A stretch of 64,000 nucleotides of DNA, from NCBI GenBank assembly GCA_014529385.2, contig CM043952.1, positions 69,321,370 to 69,385,369 of the forward strand. The letters are read 5' to 3'. Shown here piece after piece: positions 31,549 to 42,768 of this stretch (position 1 is the stretch's first letter; each line of letters begins with the position of its first letter). The translations under genes were made by a program, and so were the position numbers. Below the pieces are notes generated by a model. It did no database searches, had not been told where the DNA came from, and saw only the letters and a list, made by a program, of their open reading frames with translations. The DNA comes from Adiantum capillus-veneris. Its lineage: Eukaryota > Streptophyta > Polypodiopsida > Polypodiales > Pteridaceae.

Positions 31549-32217
31549 TTATTCATCTTCACCTAGTTCTTCTTCATTAACACTAGCTTCAATTTGTTCA
31601 TAAACTCTCTGCACCCCCTGGTTCTTGGTTGGGTCGGTGTCAAGCCCATACAATATTTGGTGCTTCCTTTTCATGAGATCAATAATACTATCATGGAATT
31701 CCCACTTTGCAGTTCCTAGGATCTCACCTAGGGTGAACTCCACCCTACTATTCAGAATACGTTCCTCAAGTACCTTCCTCACATCACTAGCCTGTTCAAT
31801 ATCAGATCTCAGCTTATATGAAGGGCCTTGTGCTTTTCCCACCTTTTTCTCCTTCTTGGCTTCATCCATTAAGATGTCGGGCGGGGTAAGGGGCACTCTT
31901 GAGCTAGACTCCTTTCCCTTTGGTATCTCTGATCTCGTCGTTCTCTTTGAAATTCCTACTAGATCCTCTTCCCTCTTTTGCTTCTCTTCTACAAAATCTT
32001 TGTTGTTTTGAGATTTAGCTATGTATGCATATACTGAGAGGGAATCTACAGGGTCTTCCCACCCAGTAGTCTTTCTAATACAATTTCCCACTTGACACAA
32101 CTGCCGATATCCAATCTTTCCTTCTTTTGCTGTTGTCATAGCATATGGCCCAAAAGCCCCATTCTTGTTAGAACCTTCAATTGGTTTTTCATGCCCTTTA
32201 ATTCTCAATCTGCACAC
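31549..32217 (-). CDS. Gypsy C Gag-protease middle region
   Basis: A 222-residue frame, overlapping the gag ORF by 20 bases. It is highly charged ('KEKKVGKAQGPSYKLRSDIEQ') and ends 'VNEEELGEDE'. It has no catalytic motif. The block 'VEFTLGEILGTAKWEFHDSI' recurs in some Ty3 polyproteins as the stretch before protease. The overlap suggests a +1/-1 shift or simple decay. Confidence 0.5.
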   Translation of the reverse strand: MCRLRIKGHEKPIEGSNKNGAFGPYAMTTAKEGKIGYRQLCQVGNCIRKTTGWEDPVDSLSVYAYIAKSQNNKDFVEEKQKREEDLVGISKRTTRSEIPKGKESSSRVPLTPPDILMDEAKKEKKVGKAQGPSYKLRSDIEQASDVRKVLEERILNSRVEFTLGEILGTAKWEFHDSIIDLMKRKHQILYGLDTDPTKNQGVQRVYEQIEASVNEEELGEDE

Positions 32218-33229
32218 CGTAAGTTAGTACACTTGCATGGTGTTCTTGCAACATCTCTTCCATGATCTTCTTCATAACACCTCTTCTATATTTGGTCTTT
32301 AGAGGCAACCCTATTTCTCGCAAGTGCATCAGACCATATTTCAGAAAAACCACATCTTTATGCTTGACTTCAGAAAACTCCTCGCACTCATTCCTGACAT
32401 GGTCCAGACTATCACACCACATACAGTATTGACTCCCATTTCCTCTTTGTGGACCACCTTGTCTCAACCGAGAGATTGAACCTTTCTCTTCAAGCTTCGT
32501 AGCTTTTAGATTGATGTTCAATTCCTGGATCCCCTTCACAAGGTCATCCATGAACGACTCCTCTAGCTTTGGAATCTTCTCCTTTATCGGCACAAGAACC
32601 TCTTTTTCCTTTTCTCCCACCTTTGCTTTCATCCCAACCAACTTATCCAATCTTTTTTTCCGTTTCTCCACCATATTGACTACTTCAATCACTTCTTTCC
32701 AATTTGATTTCAGCCCCAACTCCCCTGTGCGATCCTTGAGGAGATCCACTAAGCTTTTTTGCGATTTTGGATCTACAGCCTGCACAAAGAGTTCTACTTT
32801 CTCCGAATTAAGAGAAACCTGTTCAGTTGCAGATAATTGGGAAAATATTTTTTCAAATTCTCTTAACAATTCATGAGCAGATAGCCCCTTATTATGATGC
32901 TGCATCCACTTCAAAAAACTCTTCTTTGTAACGTGCTCCTTATCCTCAAGAAAATATTCATCCATGAGAGCTTGTTTGAACTTCGCCCAAATAGCACCAT
33001 GTGCAGTTCTCAGTTCCTCAATCCATGCATGTAATTCAGGCATGATAATGAGTACAAACTTATCTATTGTAGCATGCTCCTCTGCTCTCTTGTCTTCCAT
33101 AACCTGCTCATAAACTTTGCAAAATTTAGAAATGTCATGACCTTGAAAGCGCCCCAATTTATCTGCCACCGCTTGTCTGGCTTCACGAATCCGAGCTCTC
33201 ATTTCTCTTTCCAAACTTTGAGTCATCAT
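32198..33229 (-). CDS. Gypsy C Gag
   Basis: 343 residues from ATG 33229. It is strongly helical and charged, and contains 'FQGHDISKFCKVYEQVMED', 'WIEELRTAHGAIWAKFKQAL' and 'LLREFEKIFSQL', fitting a Gag capsid. A zinc-knuckle-like block CMWCDSLDHVRNECEEF is near 32375-32425 (C-x2-C-x4-H-x4-C). There are no internal stops. Confidence 0.65.
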   Translation of the reverse strand: MMTQSLEREMRARIREARQAVADKLGRFQGHDISKFCKVYEQVMEDKRAEEHATIDKFVLIIMPELHAWIEELRTAHGAIWAKFKQALMDEYFLEDKEHVTKKSFLKWMQHHNKGLSAHELLREFEKIFSQLSATEQVSLNSEKVELFVQAVDPKSQKSLVDLLKDRTGELGLKSNWKEVIEVVNMVEKRKKRLDKLVGMKAKVGEKEKEVLVPIKEKIPKLEESFMDDLVKGIQELNINLKATKLEEKGSISRLRQGGPQRGNGSQYCMWCDSLDHVRNECEEFSEVKHKDVVFLKYGLMHLREIGLPLKTKYRRGVMKKIMEEMLQEHHASVLTYGVQIEN

Positions 33230-33994
33230 CTACTGATGGTGCATATGCTATTGATGCATAAGTGCAGCAAATTGCTGCATTATTGTTGTATACTATTATC
33301 TTGGCCTTCCGACATCACTACTTCCGTCTACCACGGTCAGATTCACGTGAGGTTCACCAAATTTGTTGAAGTGTGTGTCTCTCCAGGGTAGACCGAGATA
33401 GTGCGAGGCTTGTAGCTATAGGAGGAGAAGTAGTCTAGGTGCAAACCGAGGAAAACCAGTGCGATTGAGGCCAATTTAATGTTAATAAGACGATAAAGAT
33501 ATGCTTAAAGAGAATTGCACGAGAATTTCACTGATAGAAACATAATTAATGGCTAAAATTCAACTTGGAACAGATATTGACACATAATTGAAGCTAGCAA
33601 TCAAAAGATGTTTCCATTAAATGGATATCCAAAACCCTTGATACAAATCGATTGCATACGCCAACGTCGGTATGCTTGTTGATTTGAGATACATTATTCA
33701 GATAACCCAAACCGGATGGAAATAAACCACTATCTGCCAGATAATCTTCAATCTCCTAAGACCTGCTCATACCCTTCTTCCTCTTTGACTCCTCTGTCTC
33801 CTCCCAAAAAAAACTCCCCAACTGTCCCTAAAAACTCCCTTTTTGGGCGCATCCGACCTCCTATTTTTAGCCTCCCAATCTTAATTTAGCTTCTGCATGG
33901 CGTGTGTAATCCTCGCTTTTTTCTATTTTTTGCCCCCTAGATGCTATTCTTAGCTTACCTTAAGCTCCATGGCTCAATACTTGCATATTGGTAC
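33230..33994 (-). other. Leader and possible LTR of Gypsy C
   Basis: A candidate primer-binding site on the minus strand (TGGTGAACCTCACGTGAAT, ending at 33359) and a TG-start at 33364 suggest the 5' LTR of Gypsy C lies upward from there. No second LTR copy is in the window, so this is tentative. No ORF of note. Confidence 0.35.
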
Positions 33995-34760
33995 TGGTCT
34001 CACTAGTGACCGGGAACAAAGCCCATCGGCTCAGCCGCCCCATTGGTCTCACTGGTACTAGCCTCATTGGTCTCACTGGTACTGGTGCAGTTGTATTGCT
34101 ATGTGGCGGATAACTTGGCACAAACCTGGCCCTAGAAAAACTTCAACTACTCATAACTCGACATCGTGTACTGGTCTCACTCGTGCTCATCAGGAACGAA
34201 GCCCGTCAGCTTGGCCGTGCACTGGTGCCCGGGAACAAAGCCCGTCATCTCGGCTGCGTCCACTGGTCTTGCTGGTGCCCGGGAACAAAGCCCATCGACT
34301 CGGTCGTGCCTATTGGTCTCATAGGTGCCCGAGAACGAAGCCCATTGGTTCAACAACCCCAGTGTTCTTACTGGTGCTCGGGAACAAGCCCATCAACTAG
34401 GCCACGCCCAATAGTCTCATTGGTGGTCTCACTAGTATTGGCATAGCTATATTGCTATATTGGCGGCTAGCCCGCTGACACAAACCTGGCTCCGACAACA
34501 CTTCAAAATAACTTGACATCTTTGTACTTGTCTCACTAGTCTCACGGTGCCTGGGAACAAAGCCCATCAGCTTGATCGTGCCCATTGGTCTCACTGGTGC
34601 CCAAGAACAAAGCCATTGGCTCGGCCGCCCCAGTGGTCTCAGTGGTGCCCGGGAACAAAGCCCATTGGCTTGGCTGCCCCACTGGTCTCACTGGTGCTCG
34701 GGAACAAAGCCCATCGGCTCGGCCTCCCAACTGGTCTCACTAGTACTGGCGTAGCTAGTA
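33995..34760 (+). repeat. ~50 bp minisatellite with higher-order structure
   Basis: About ten diverged copies of a unit around 'ctggtgcccgggaacaaag' followed by 'cccatcggctcggccg' and 'ccccattggtctcact'. Spacing is 43-52 bases within runs. Two longer blocks are visible, because a unique ~100 bp segment ('tattgctat', 'cggcggcta/ataac', 'cacaaacctgg', 'acttgacatc') recurs at ~34090-34175 and ~34448-34530. All three frames are open over long stretches on both strands, so the ORFs here are not genes. Confidence 0.9.
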
Positions 34761-34944
34761 CTCGTAATACTGGTACTGGTATAACAAGTAACACTGTCCA
34801 TAAGTTTGTCAAAACCTCAAATTTGTATGCAGATTTGCATCTTTCACCTTGTGCCCGCAAAGCGGAAGAACACCGCGCTCTTTACCGACTATGCAACTGT
34901 AGGAGGAGTGGTGTACTGTAGTAGCCAATGCCATGTAAACGGTG

Positions 34945-35235
34945 TGAGATGTTATAATTGGGTTGCAGAGGGTGGTTGCCATGTTGGAGAAGTTAGTTGC
35001 AACGATCAACTTCCTGGGGGCAATGAGGGAGCTATTGGAAGCTGTGAATGACATTCACGAGGCGACACCCGAGGTAGCACCCCGCAATGTCAGATGTTGT
35101 AATTGGGTTGTAGATGGTGGTGTCCACCTTGGAGAAGTTGGTTGTAACGATCGACTTCCTGGTGGCAATGAGGGAGCTACTGGAAGCTGTAAGTAACATT
35201 CACCAGACGATGCCAGAGGTAGCACCTCACATATC
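34945..35235 (+). repeat. 145 bp tandem duplication
   Basis: Two copies starting at about 34947 and 35092 ('agatgttgtaattgggttg...ttggagaagttggttg...ggcaatgagggagctactggaagctg'). Copy 2 can be read in frame as 'LEKLVVTIDFLVAMRELLEAV', a helical pattern, so it may derive from a gene or ORF that I cannot identify. It continues directly into a U-type repeat at 35225. Confidence 0.8.
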
Positions 35236-35806
35236 AGATCTTCCATCAAAAACAGAGTGGGCGATTTCTGAGAATGAGGTGGAGGTGGTGGCGTTGGAGA
35301 TGCTGGAGCAGGTGTCGGAGATGGAAGACCAAGTGCAATCACATAGAGGCACTAGAACATAGTGACTTTGGTTACCACAGAAGTGGAGTTGTAGCACGAC
35401 ATCAAGGTGCATGGCATGCTGTAAGAGATAGCCAACTATCAGACCCAACACATGGAGGCTATCCAGTTGGTAGACTCCACAACTATCAAGGTGACAAAGC
35501 TAGACATGAGGATGACATGAATGCTATTGGGGCTCTTGGAATTTCTGTTATTGCAAAATGCAGTGCTCCACTATCAATACCTTGCTGCCCAGCACCATCT
35601 CCATGGAGAGCTCTAGCAACATCATCATGTTCTCTGTGTGGACGCTTCTGCTACTACTGCACCCCATAGTTTTCATTGGCCTGGCCAACCTTGGCATTGC
35701 TACAGATCGTAAGGTCACATATTTGGTGAAGGGAGACCCAGTGACACTGTTGCTGGATGGTGAAGATAGAGACATGGCCATCGATATTTTGGGAATTTTT
35801 TGCATA

Positions 35807-35810
<4 letters not shown>
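35225..35810 (+). repeat. U repeat, copy 0 (partial)
   Basis: Contains the 'agatcttccat', 'gtgggcgatt', 'gatggaagaccaagt' and 'gtagcacg(a/c)catcaaggt' blocks also present at 36722-37060 and 42196-42560. It ends in 'tttttgcatagggt' and (GA)n. It has no inserted LINE. Confidence 0.75.
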
Positions 35811-36085
<275 letters not shown>

Positions 36086-36314
36086 CTTCATCTTGGAAAT
36101 TGGCTATAAAAATACATTTTCCTTGACCAATGAAAACAAAATAACATATTAACATATTCAAACCAAAGACTTATAAAATGATGAATGTGATACAATATCC
36201 GAGTACCAAAAAAAATTAAGAGGTCCTAAAAGGTACTTAGAAATCTATTGTGATATCGCCTATACCATGGTGGCAGCTCCTTGCTTTGGGAATTTTCTTG
36301 GAAATTTTTTGCAT

Positions 36315-37266
<952 letters not shown>

Positions 37267-37297
37267 TTTATTATCGTCCTCGGAGGTCAAATATGAC

Positions 37298-40200
37298 CTA
37301 TGGGACCAAAGTTACATGTGATGTAGTATGTGTACGGCTGATGAGTGACTCTCGATGCTCCAAAATTGTAGTGATGAGAGTCGCAATGGAGAGCCCACAC
37401 TTTGGCTGGGAGAGGAAAGTGTGTAGGTCTAAGTTATGGTTGAAAATGTGAGAGAAGCAAGTTCGGATGTGATCAAAAGCTGAGCACTCTAGTAGTGTGT
37501 GGTACTCAGACTCTCGAACTTGCAGTGAGCATAATGTGCACAATCGATTTGACTCTTCTCCATTTCCCCAACGCCCTATCTCGCATCGAAGGAAATGGGA
37601 GCTAAGCCGAATTGCTGCGATAGTGCGTATCGCAGACAAGGGAAGAGGCTCAAGCATGTAAGTGTGAGTACGGTTTCCTCTCTCAGTGAAGAAGATGGTT
37701 TTGTAGTTGGGGGCAATATAGTGAAGAAGATGGTTCTGTAGTTGGGGGCAATATAGGTGGTGTAATGTATGAAGCGTTACCCACCGGATTTCTCCCAAGC
37801 CGTAATACATTGGCGTTGTAGAAAAGCTTCATTCACTTGAGAGTCAATTGAAGCATCATGTAGCAAGTGTAATGCATCCCATCTCCCAAACCACTTCTTT
37901 ATGTCTTGCATCCATCCAGTGCTCAAGATCTTGCTTTTATGCGTCTTTTGAACTTTTTTGCTTGCTTCCCATGCAATTGTAGGAAGTCGATGTGAGGGGT
38001 TTTGACGCATCTTTATCATGTACTCCACAACCCTCTCCATGCCCATAACCTCAATTGGAAGAGATCCCGACTCAAGAAGTAGGAGCATATATGGTGTTTG
38101 TGTCTTAACTTGGAGAAAGTTTGTAAGAAAACGCTTTTGGACATTCTCAAACTCTTTCCAAGTAGACTTGTAGATGCTCCCACCCCACACTTCAACTCCA
38201 TAAAGAAGAACCGGTGTCACCAATGCATCAAAAAGATACTTCTTGAGAACCCAACACTTGATGTTTCCCGCATTACACATGTTCTCAAATGCATAATATG
38301 CTCTCTTTCCCGCTTGCAAACGACGCATAGCACATTCATGCCACTTGTGATTGGATGGAACCTCAAGGCCAAGGTACTTAAAGCTCTCAACAACTTCAAG
38401 TGTCTCGTTGTTGTACACAATGCATGGCTTCTCCTTATGGTTGGTTTTCACAAGCATAACCTTTGTTTTGGATTCATTTACAATCAGCCCACTATGCAAA
38501 CAAAAGTTCTCAAGGACAACCATAAGCTTTTGTGCATCTTCTAAAGTGTGTGCTAGAAGCACTACATCATCCGCATACAACAAAAGCATGATTACCACAT
38601 TGCAAATAGTGACCTCTTCAATGCCTTCTTCTTGCATAAAGTCAAGTACCATTTGTTCCAATTGATCGATGCATAGACCAAAGAGAGTTGGTGACAATGG
38701 ACATCCTTGTTTAACCCTAATAGTGCTTACAAAAATTTCTGAAATTTCTCTTCCCATGCGCAATTGACAAATCACCTTCTCATAGATTCGAGAAACCGCA
38801 AGCATTAACTCACTTGGCACTTGGAGTTCTTCCATCCTTCTCCACAAATTGTTACGTGGAATCATATCAAAGGCTTTCTTAAAGTCCACAAAACAACAAT
38901 ACAATCGCTTGCCTTTCAACCGACTTTCCTCCATGAGAACACGAAGAGTGACAAGATGATCAATGGTGCTATGGCATCGACGAAAACCCGCTTGTCCCTT
39001 TGCACGCTTGTCATTCTCTTCAGCCCAATCACTCAATTTCATCTCCATTATGCACCCAAATAACTTTGCCATAAGAGACCCAATCATTATAGTCCGGTAG
39101 TTGCTTACATTCTTTACATCCCCTCCTTTATGCAAAGGCTTAACCCAATTAGTACTCCAATCATAAGGCATACCATGTTGAAGTGCAAGGTTGAACATAT
39201 CACACATCCACTCATGGGTAAAATCTCCCGTCCATTTGATCATCTCCGGCTTGATACCTTGAAGATCTCCCGCTTTGCGAGTGGCCAACTTTTCAAGCCC
39301 ACCGCATACATCCTCAATAGTAAAAAAAGACGGCATACATGGGAGTGAACCATAAAATGGCATTTTTTCAGTATTTTCTTGCTCATATAATTGCCTACAA
39401 TGTGTGTACATATCCACTAGACTCAAGTTACCAAAATTCTCAACCCGCTTGCCTCTCAAGTTTCTCCAAAATCTTCCACATGCATGTGCCTTTTCTTGGA
39501 CTTGAAATTCTTGTTGCTTTACTTCCCATCTTCTTCTCTTCTTTTGAATCAATGCCTTGTATGTATGCAAATGACTTTGATAGTTGTCTTTGTCCATAGT
39601 TGCATCAAGCTTTATCAAGGACTTTCGAGCATCTTGACATTCTTTATCAAACCACCTTTTGCGTGATCTATCTTTGTTGATACCATGGAGATGCTTTATG
39701 GCAAATCATTCTTCCGCACAAGAACAAATAGCTTTCTTGAAAGCTTCCCATTTAGTTTCCAATGGTGCGTCACATTGAAGCTTTGTCATCCATAATTTTT
39801 GCTCAACCATTTCAATGTACATTGGTGCCCGTTTGAAATCCATACATAGTGATAACTTCTCTTTCCTTTGGCTGAGATTATCATGCTTAGTTGCTTCTCC
39901 ACATGAAAGGTCAATACATAAGGTGCGATGGTCGGATTCCGGGGTCCATTGACCAAACATAAAACTCTTTATGCGATACATGATGGCTTCAGAGAGTAGC
40001 ATATAGTCAATCACACTATCCCCATTATGTCTTCTACATGTAAATCCATTGGTTCCACTCCACAAAGATACACCATTGGCAATGAGCATACCCGTGCTAT
40101 TACACATGTGTAAAAGTAACTTTCCATAGTGATCCGGCTCTTTCTCATCCATTGAAGTACGATCATACAAGTGAACTTCCTCCAACTCCCTTGAAATGTA

Positions 40201-40731
40201 TGGCATATCAAATTGTTGAGTATCATGTTGCAATGTTTTTGTGCGAGCATTCACATCCCCAAATACAATAACATCACCTTCACCTTTGAAATAAGCAATG
40301 TCCTCTTCCAAATCAGAAAATGGTTGATCTCTATCCATGCAAGCATAAAAGGGAGAATCATGATGAGGAATGTAGCAACCGGCTACAAAAATGGGTGCTC
40401 TTTTTGGTGTCATAATTTTCAGCCATACATAACGTTTGTACTTGTCATCTTTCACAATTGATACAAAATCTTCCAATCCTTTCTTAACCATACATGCTAA
40501 CCCTCCTTGTTCTCTTCGTTTCTTGAGATTCTTTGACCACATCAATGAATGTACATTGTAATCCTCCAAGCCGTTAATCCTTTGTGTATCATGCTCCCAA
40601 GTTTCAACAAGAAGTACAACATCGGCTTTGCTTGTTAGTTCATCAATGCCAACCCCCGCATTCCATGGGTATCCATTACAATTCCAAAAGCATATTTTCA
40701 ATTGTAACTCGGTCTCATAGGTCACGCATCC
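37298..40731 (-). pseudogene. LINE1 ORF2: APE endonuclease-reverse transcriptase, broken
   Basis: The endonuclease domain (40725 to ~39900) begins 'KICFWNCNG' and carries 'VETWE', 'GDVNAR' and the terminal 'SDHRTLCID', the APE catalytic set. The RT domain (39300-38100) has 'KAGDLQGIKPEMIKW', 'FRRCHSTIDHL', 'FVDFKKAFDMI' (motif A), 'RVKQGCPLSPTLFGL' (motif B) and 'LLLYADDVVLLA' near 38566 (motif C). A C-terminal Cys/His block (CTLCSLQVRESEYHTLLEC) is near 37520. Defects against LINE2: TGC to TGA at ~39705 (after residue 339), a TAA at 37777-37779, and a 35 bp tandem duplication at 37686-37755 that shifts the frame. The ORF2 frame has no ATG at its start (see findings). No RNase H was seen. Confidence 0.9.
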
Positions 40732-41682
40732 CTATTTGCTTGAGAGACTTGCCTCCTCCTTGGGCACATTTTCTTCATGAGAGATTTCCTTGTTTTTATT
40801 ATTCTTTTCCTCATATGCCTTGCGACGCATATTTTGTTGCTTAATAGTGCGATCTTCACATACAAAACATTTTGTATGCCTCAAATAGATCCAACTATTA
40901 TCAAGGATAATCTTTCGCTTGGTCTCATCCGGCATGGTGCATACAATTGTCCGTTCTACCGAGCGAGGAGCTCTTTGCTTCCCCACTCTATGTGCTCCAT
41001 AGACCATAACTCCGGACATGCCAAAGTGGGTTTTGAAGAAATATTCAATAAGAATGGCAAGAGAAGGAGGTGTCTCTAACTTCTCTTCGGGAATTCCACG
41101 AATAACAATGTTCTTGGAACGTCGCTCCCGTTCCTTCAACTCCTCCACATCTACATTCTCAACATTCTTTGTTTGAACCATAGCTTGCACAAGTGAGGAA
41201 TTAGAAACCACATTGCTACCACATACATCAGCCCAAGACTTGTTTGTGCATACATTTTTCATGTTGCATACATCCCGGCTCATAGTGTCAAATTTCTCCT
41301 CTTTCAATACATGGTCATGCTCCACTTTGCTCATCCGCTCTTTCAAAGCATTCAAGTCCACAAGAGAGCGTTTACATTCCTTGACTTCCTCTTCAAGTTG
41401 CATCAAACGTGTTGTTTGCATCTCAAGTGTCCTCTTGAGATTCTCATTCTCAACCACAAGTACCCTTAGTGTGCCATTCTCCATTGCAAGTGCTCGTAAG
41501 TCTTCGCCTTGTTTGTTTACGGTCTCTTGCAATGATACCAAGTACGCCATGATCATGGTTTCCGATGTCGTTGGTTGGGTGGTTGTGTTGCTATCTCCAT
41601 ACTTAGGAGATTTTGGATCATTTTCCACAATGATTGTGGACCTTGTTGAAGAAGAAGAACCCTTGCGAGTGCCGGAAGACAT
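40732..41682 (-). CDS. LINE1 ORF1: L1-type RNA-binding protein
   Basis: 316 residues from ATG 41682 to TAG 40734-40732. The N-terminal ~60 residues are Ser/Thr-rich. Residues ~60-135 form heptad-like coiled coil ('ALAMENGTLRVLVVENENLKRTL', 'QTTRLMQLEEEVKE'), expected to trimerise. Then an RRM-like domain with 'SKNIVIRGIPEE' and 'VYGAHRVGKQRAPR', and a basic C-terminal domain. This coiled-coil/RRM/CTD layout is that of vertebrate L1 ORF1p, whereas the usual angiosperm L1 ORF1 has a DUF4283-type domain and a zinc knuckle. The frame is intact. The protein would bind and chaperone the LINE RNA. Confidence 0.85.
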   Translation of the reverse strand: MSSGTRKGSSSSTRSTIIVENDPKSPKYGDSNTTTQPTTSETMIMAYLVSLQETVNKQGEDLRALAMENGTLRVLVVENENLKRTLEMQTTRLMQLEEEVKECKRSLVDLNALKERMSKVEHDHVLKEEKFDTMSRDVCNMKNVCTNKSWADVCGSNVVSNSSLVQAMVQTKNVENVDVEELKERERRSKNIVIRGIPEEKLETPPSLAILIEYFFKTHFGMSGVMVYGAHRVGKQRAPRSVERTIVCTMPDETKRKIILDNSWIYLRHTKCFVCEDRTIKQQNMRRKAYEEKNNKNKEISHEENVPKEEASLSSK

Positions 41683-41907
41683 TGTATGTAAAATAGGAGA
41701 TGAGAATCAATTTTGTTGAACCTGTTCACTTCGGAAATGTTGCTACAGAAATGCCATCCATAACTCTGAAAATTTCTGTCTTTACATCGATGCGTAGAGG
41801 ACTTCGTGCTCTTCGATTGAGGCTATAGATCACCCAAATCGGAGTTCGGATGAAGAAGTTATGATCAAAAGAGTGGACTGCTGTCTACTAGGTCAAAAAA
41901 CGGCTGC

Positions 41908-41910
<3 letters not shown>

Positions 41911-41977
<67 letters not shown>
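41911..41977. repeat. (GA)n at the 5' junction of LINE1
   Basis: ~67 bases of GA between the LINE1 5' end ('gcactgag') and U copy 2. Confidence 0.97.
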
Positions 41978-41979
<2 letters not shown>

Positions 41980-42101
41980 CCCTCGTGCGTGTGCTTTTGA
42001 CACACCAAATGGGCCTATCTTTTTGCTCGCTTGAGCTGGCACGCGTGTGCTTTTGACACACAACCTAGTCCTATCTTTCTAGCTCGCTTGAGTTGGCACA
42101 T

Positions 42102-42155
<54 letters not shown>

Positions 42156-42635
42156 CCTATAAACTGGCTGGAAAAATACATTTTCCTTGACCGAGGTAGC
42201 GTCCCACATGTCAGATCTTCCATTAGAGGTAGAGTGGGCGATTTTTCTGAACGAGGTGGACTCGGTGATGGCGGTGGATATGATGGAGTAGGTTTCAAAG
42301 AAGGAAGACCAAGTACAATGACATAACGGTGCTAGGAACATAGCAACTCTGGAAACCAGAGAAGTGGACTTGCAGCAGGCCATCAAGGTACATGACATGT
42401 GGTAGGAGATAGCCCACTATCATGCCCAGTGCTTGGAGGCAATCAAGTTGGTAGACCTCCGCAACTACCAAGAAGTGGTGACAAAGCTGGGCATGAGGAC
42501 AACAGAAATGCCGTTTGGGCTCTTGGAAATTCTATCGATGCCTAAGCTAAGAAATCCACATAGCACCATACTGCCAAAGGCGATGACGTTGAGAATGTGA
42601 ATAAGTTGTTTTACATTGTCTCCTTAAGTTCCATT

Positions 42636-42640
<5 letters not shown>
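41978..42640 (+). repeat. U repeat, copy 2
   Basis: Same order of blocks as copy 1, with a (CT)n at 42104-42152. It ends in (GA)n followed by LINE2. Confidence 0.85.
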
Positions 42641-42728
<88 letters not shown>

Positions 42729-42737
42729 TAGATAGAT
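42640..42737. repeat. (GA)n-(GATA)n at the 3' junction of LINE2
   Basis: ~83 bases of GA and about three to four GATA units before 'ttttattatcg', the same element end as LINE1. Confidence 0.95.
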
Positions 42738-42768
42738 TTTATTATCGTCCTCGGAGGTCAAATATGAC

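Noticed and set aside
33995..34760. Protein-coding gene with repeats (long ORFs on both strands)
   Set aside because: Openness in several frames on both strands follows from the ~50 bp minisatellite.
37330..37400. Hammerhead ribozyme (CTGATGAG near 37336)
   Set aside because: PLEs and retrozymes can carry hammerheads, but no matching GAAA core or stem layout follows, and the site lies in LINE coding sequence. No hammerhead core was found in the PLE leader either.
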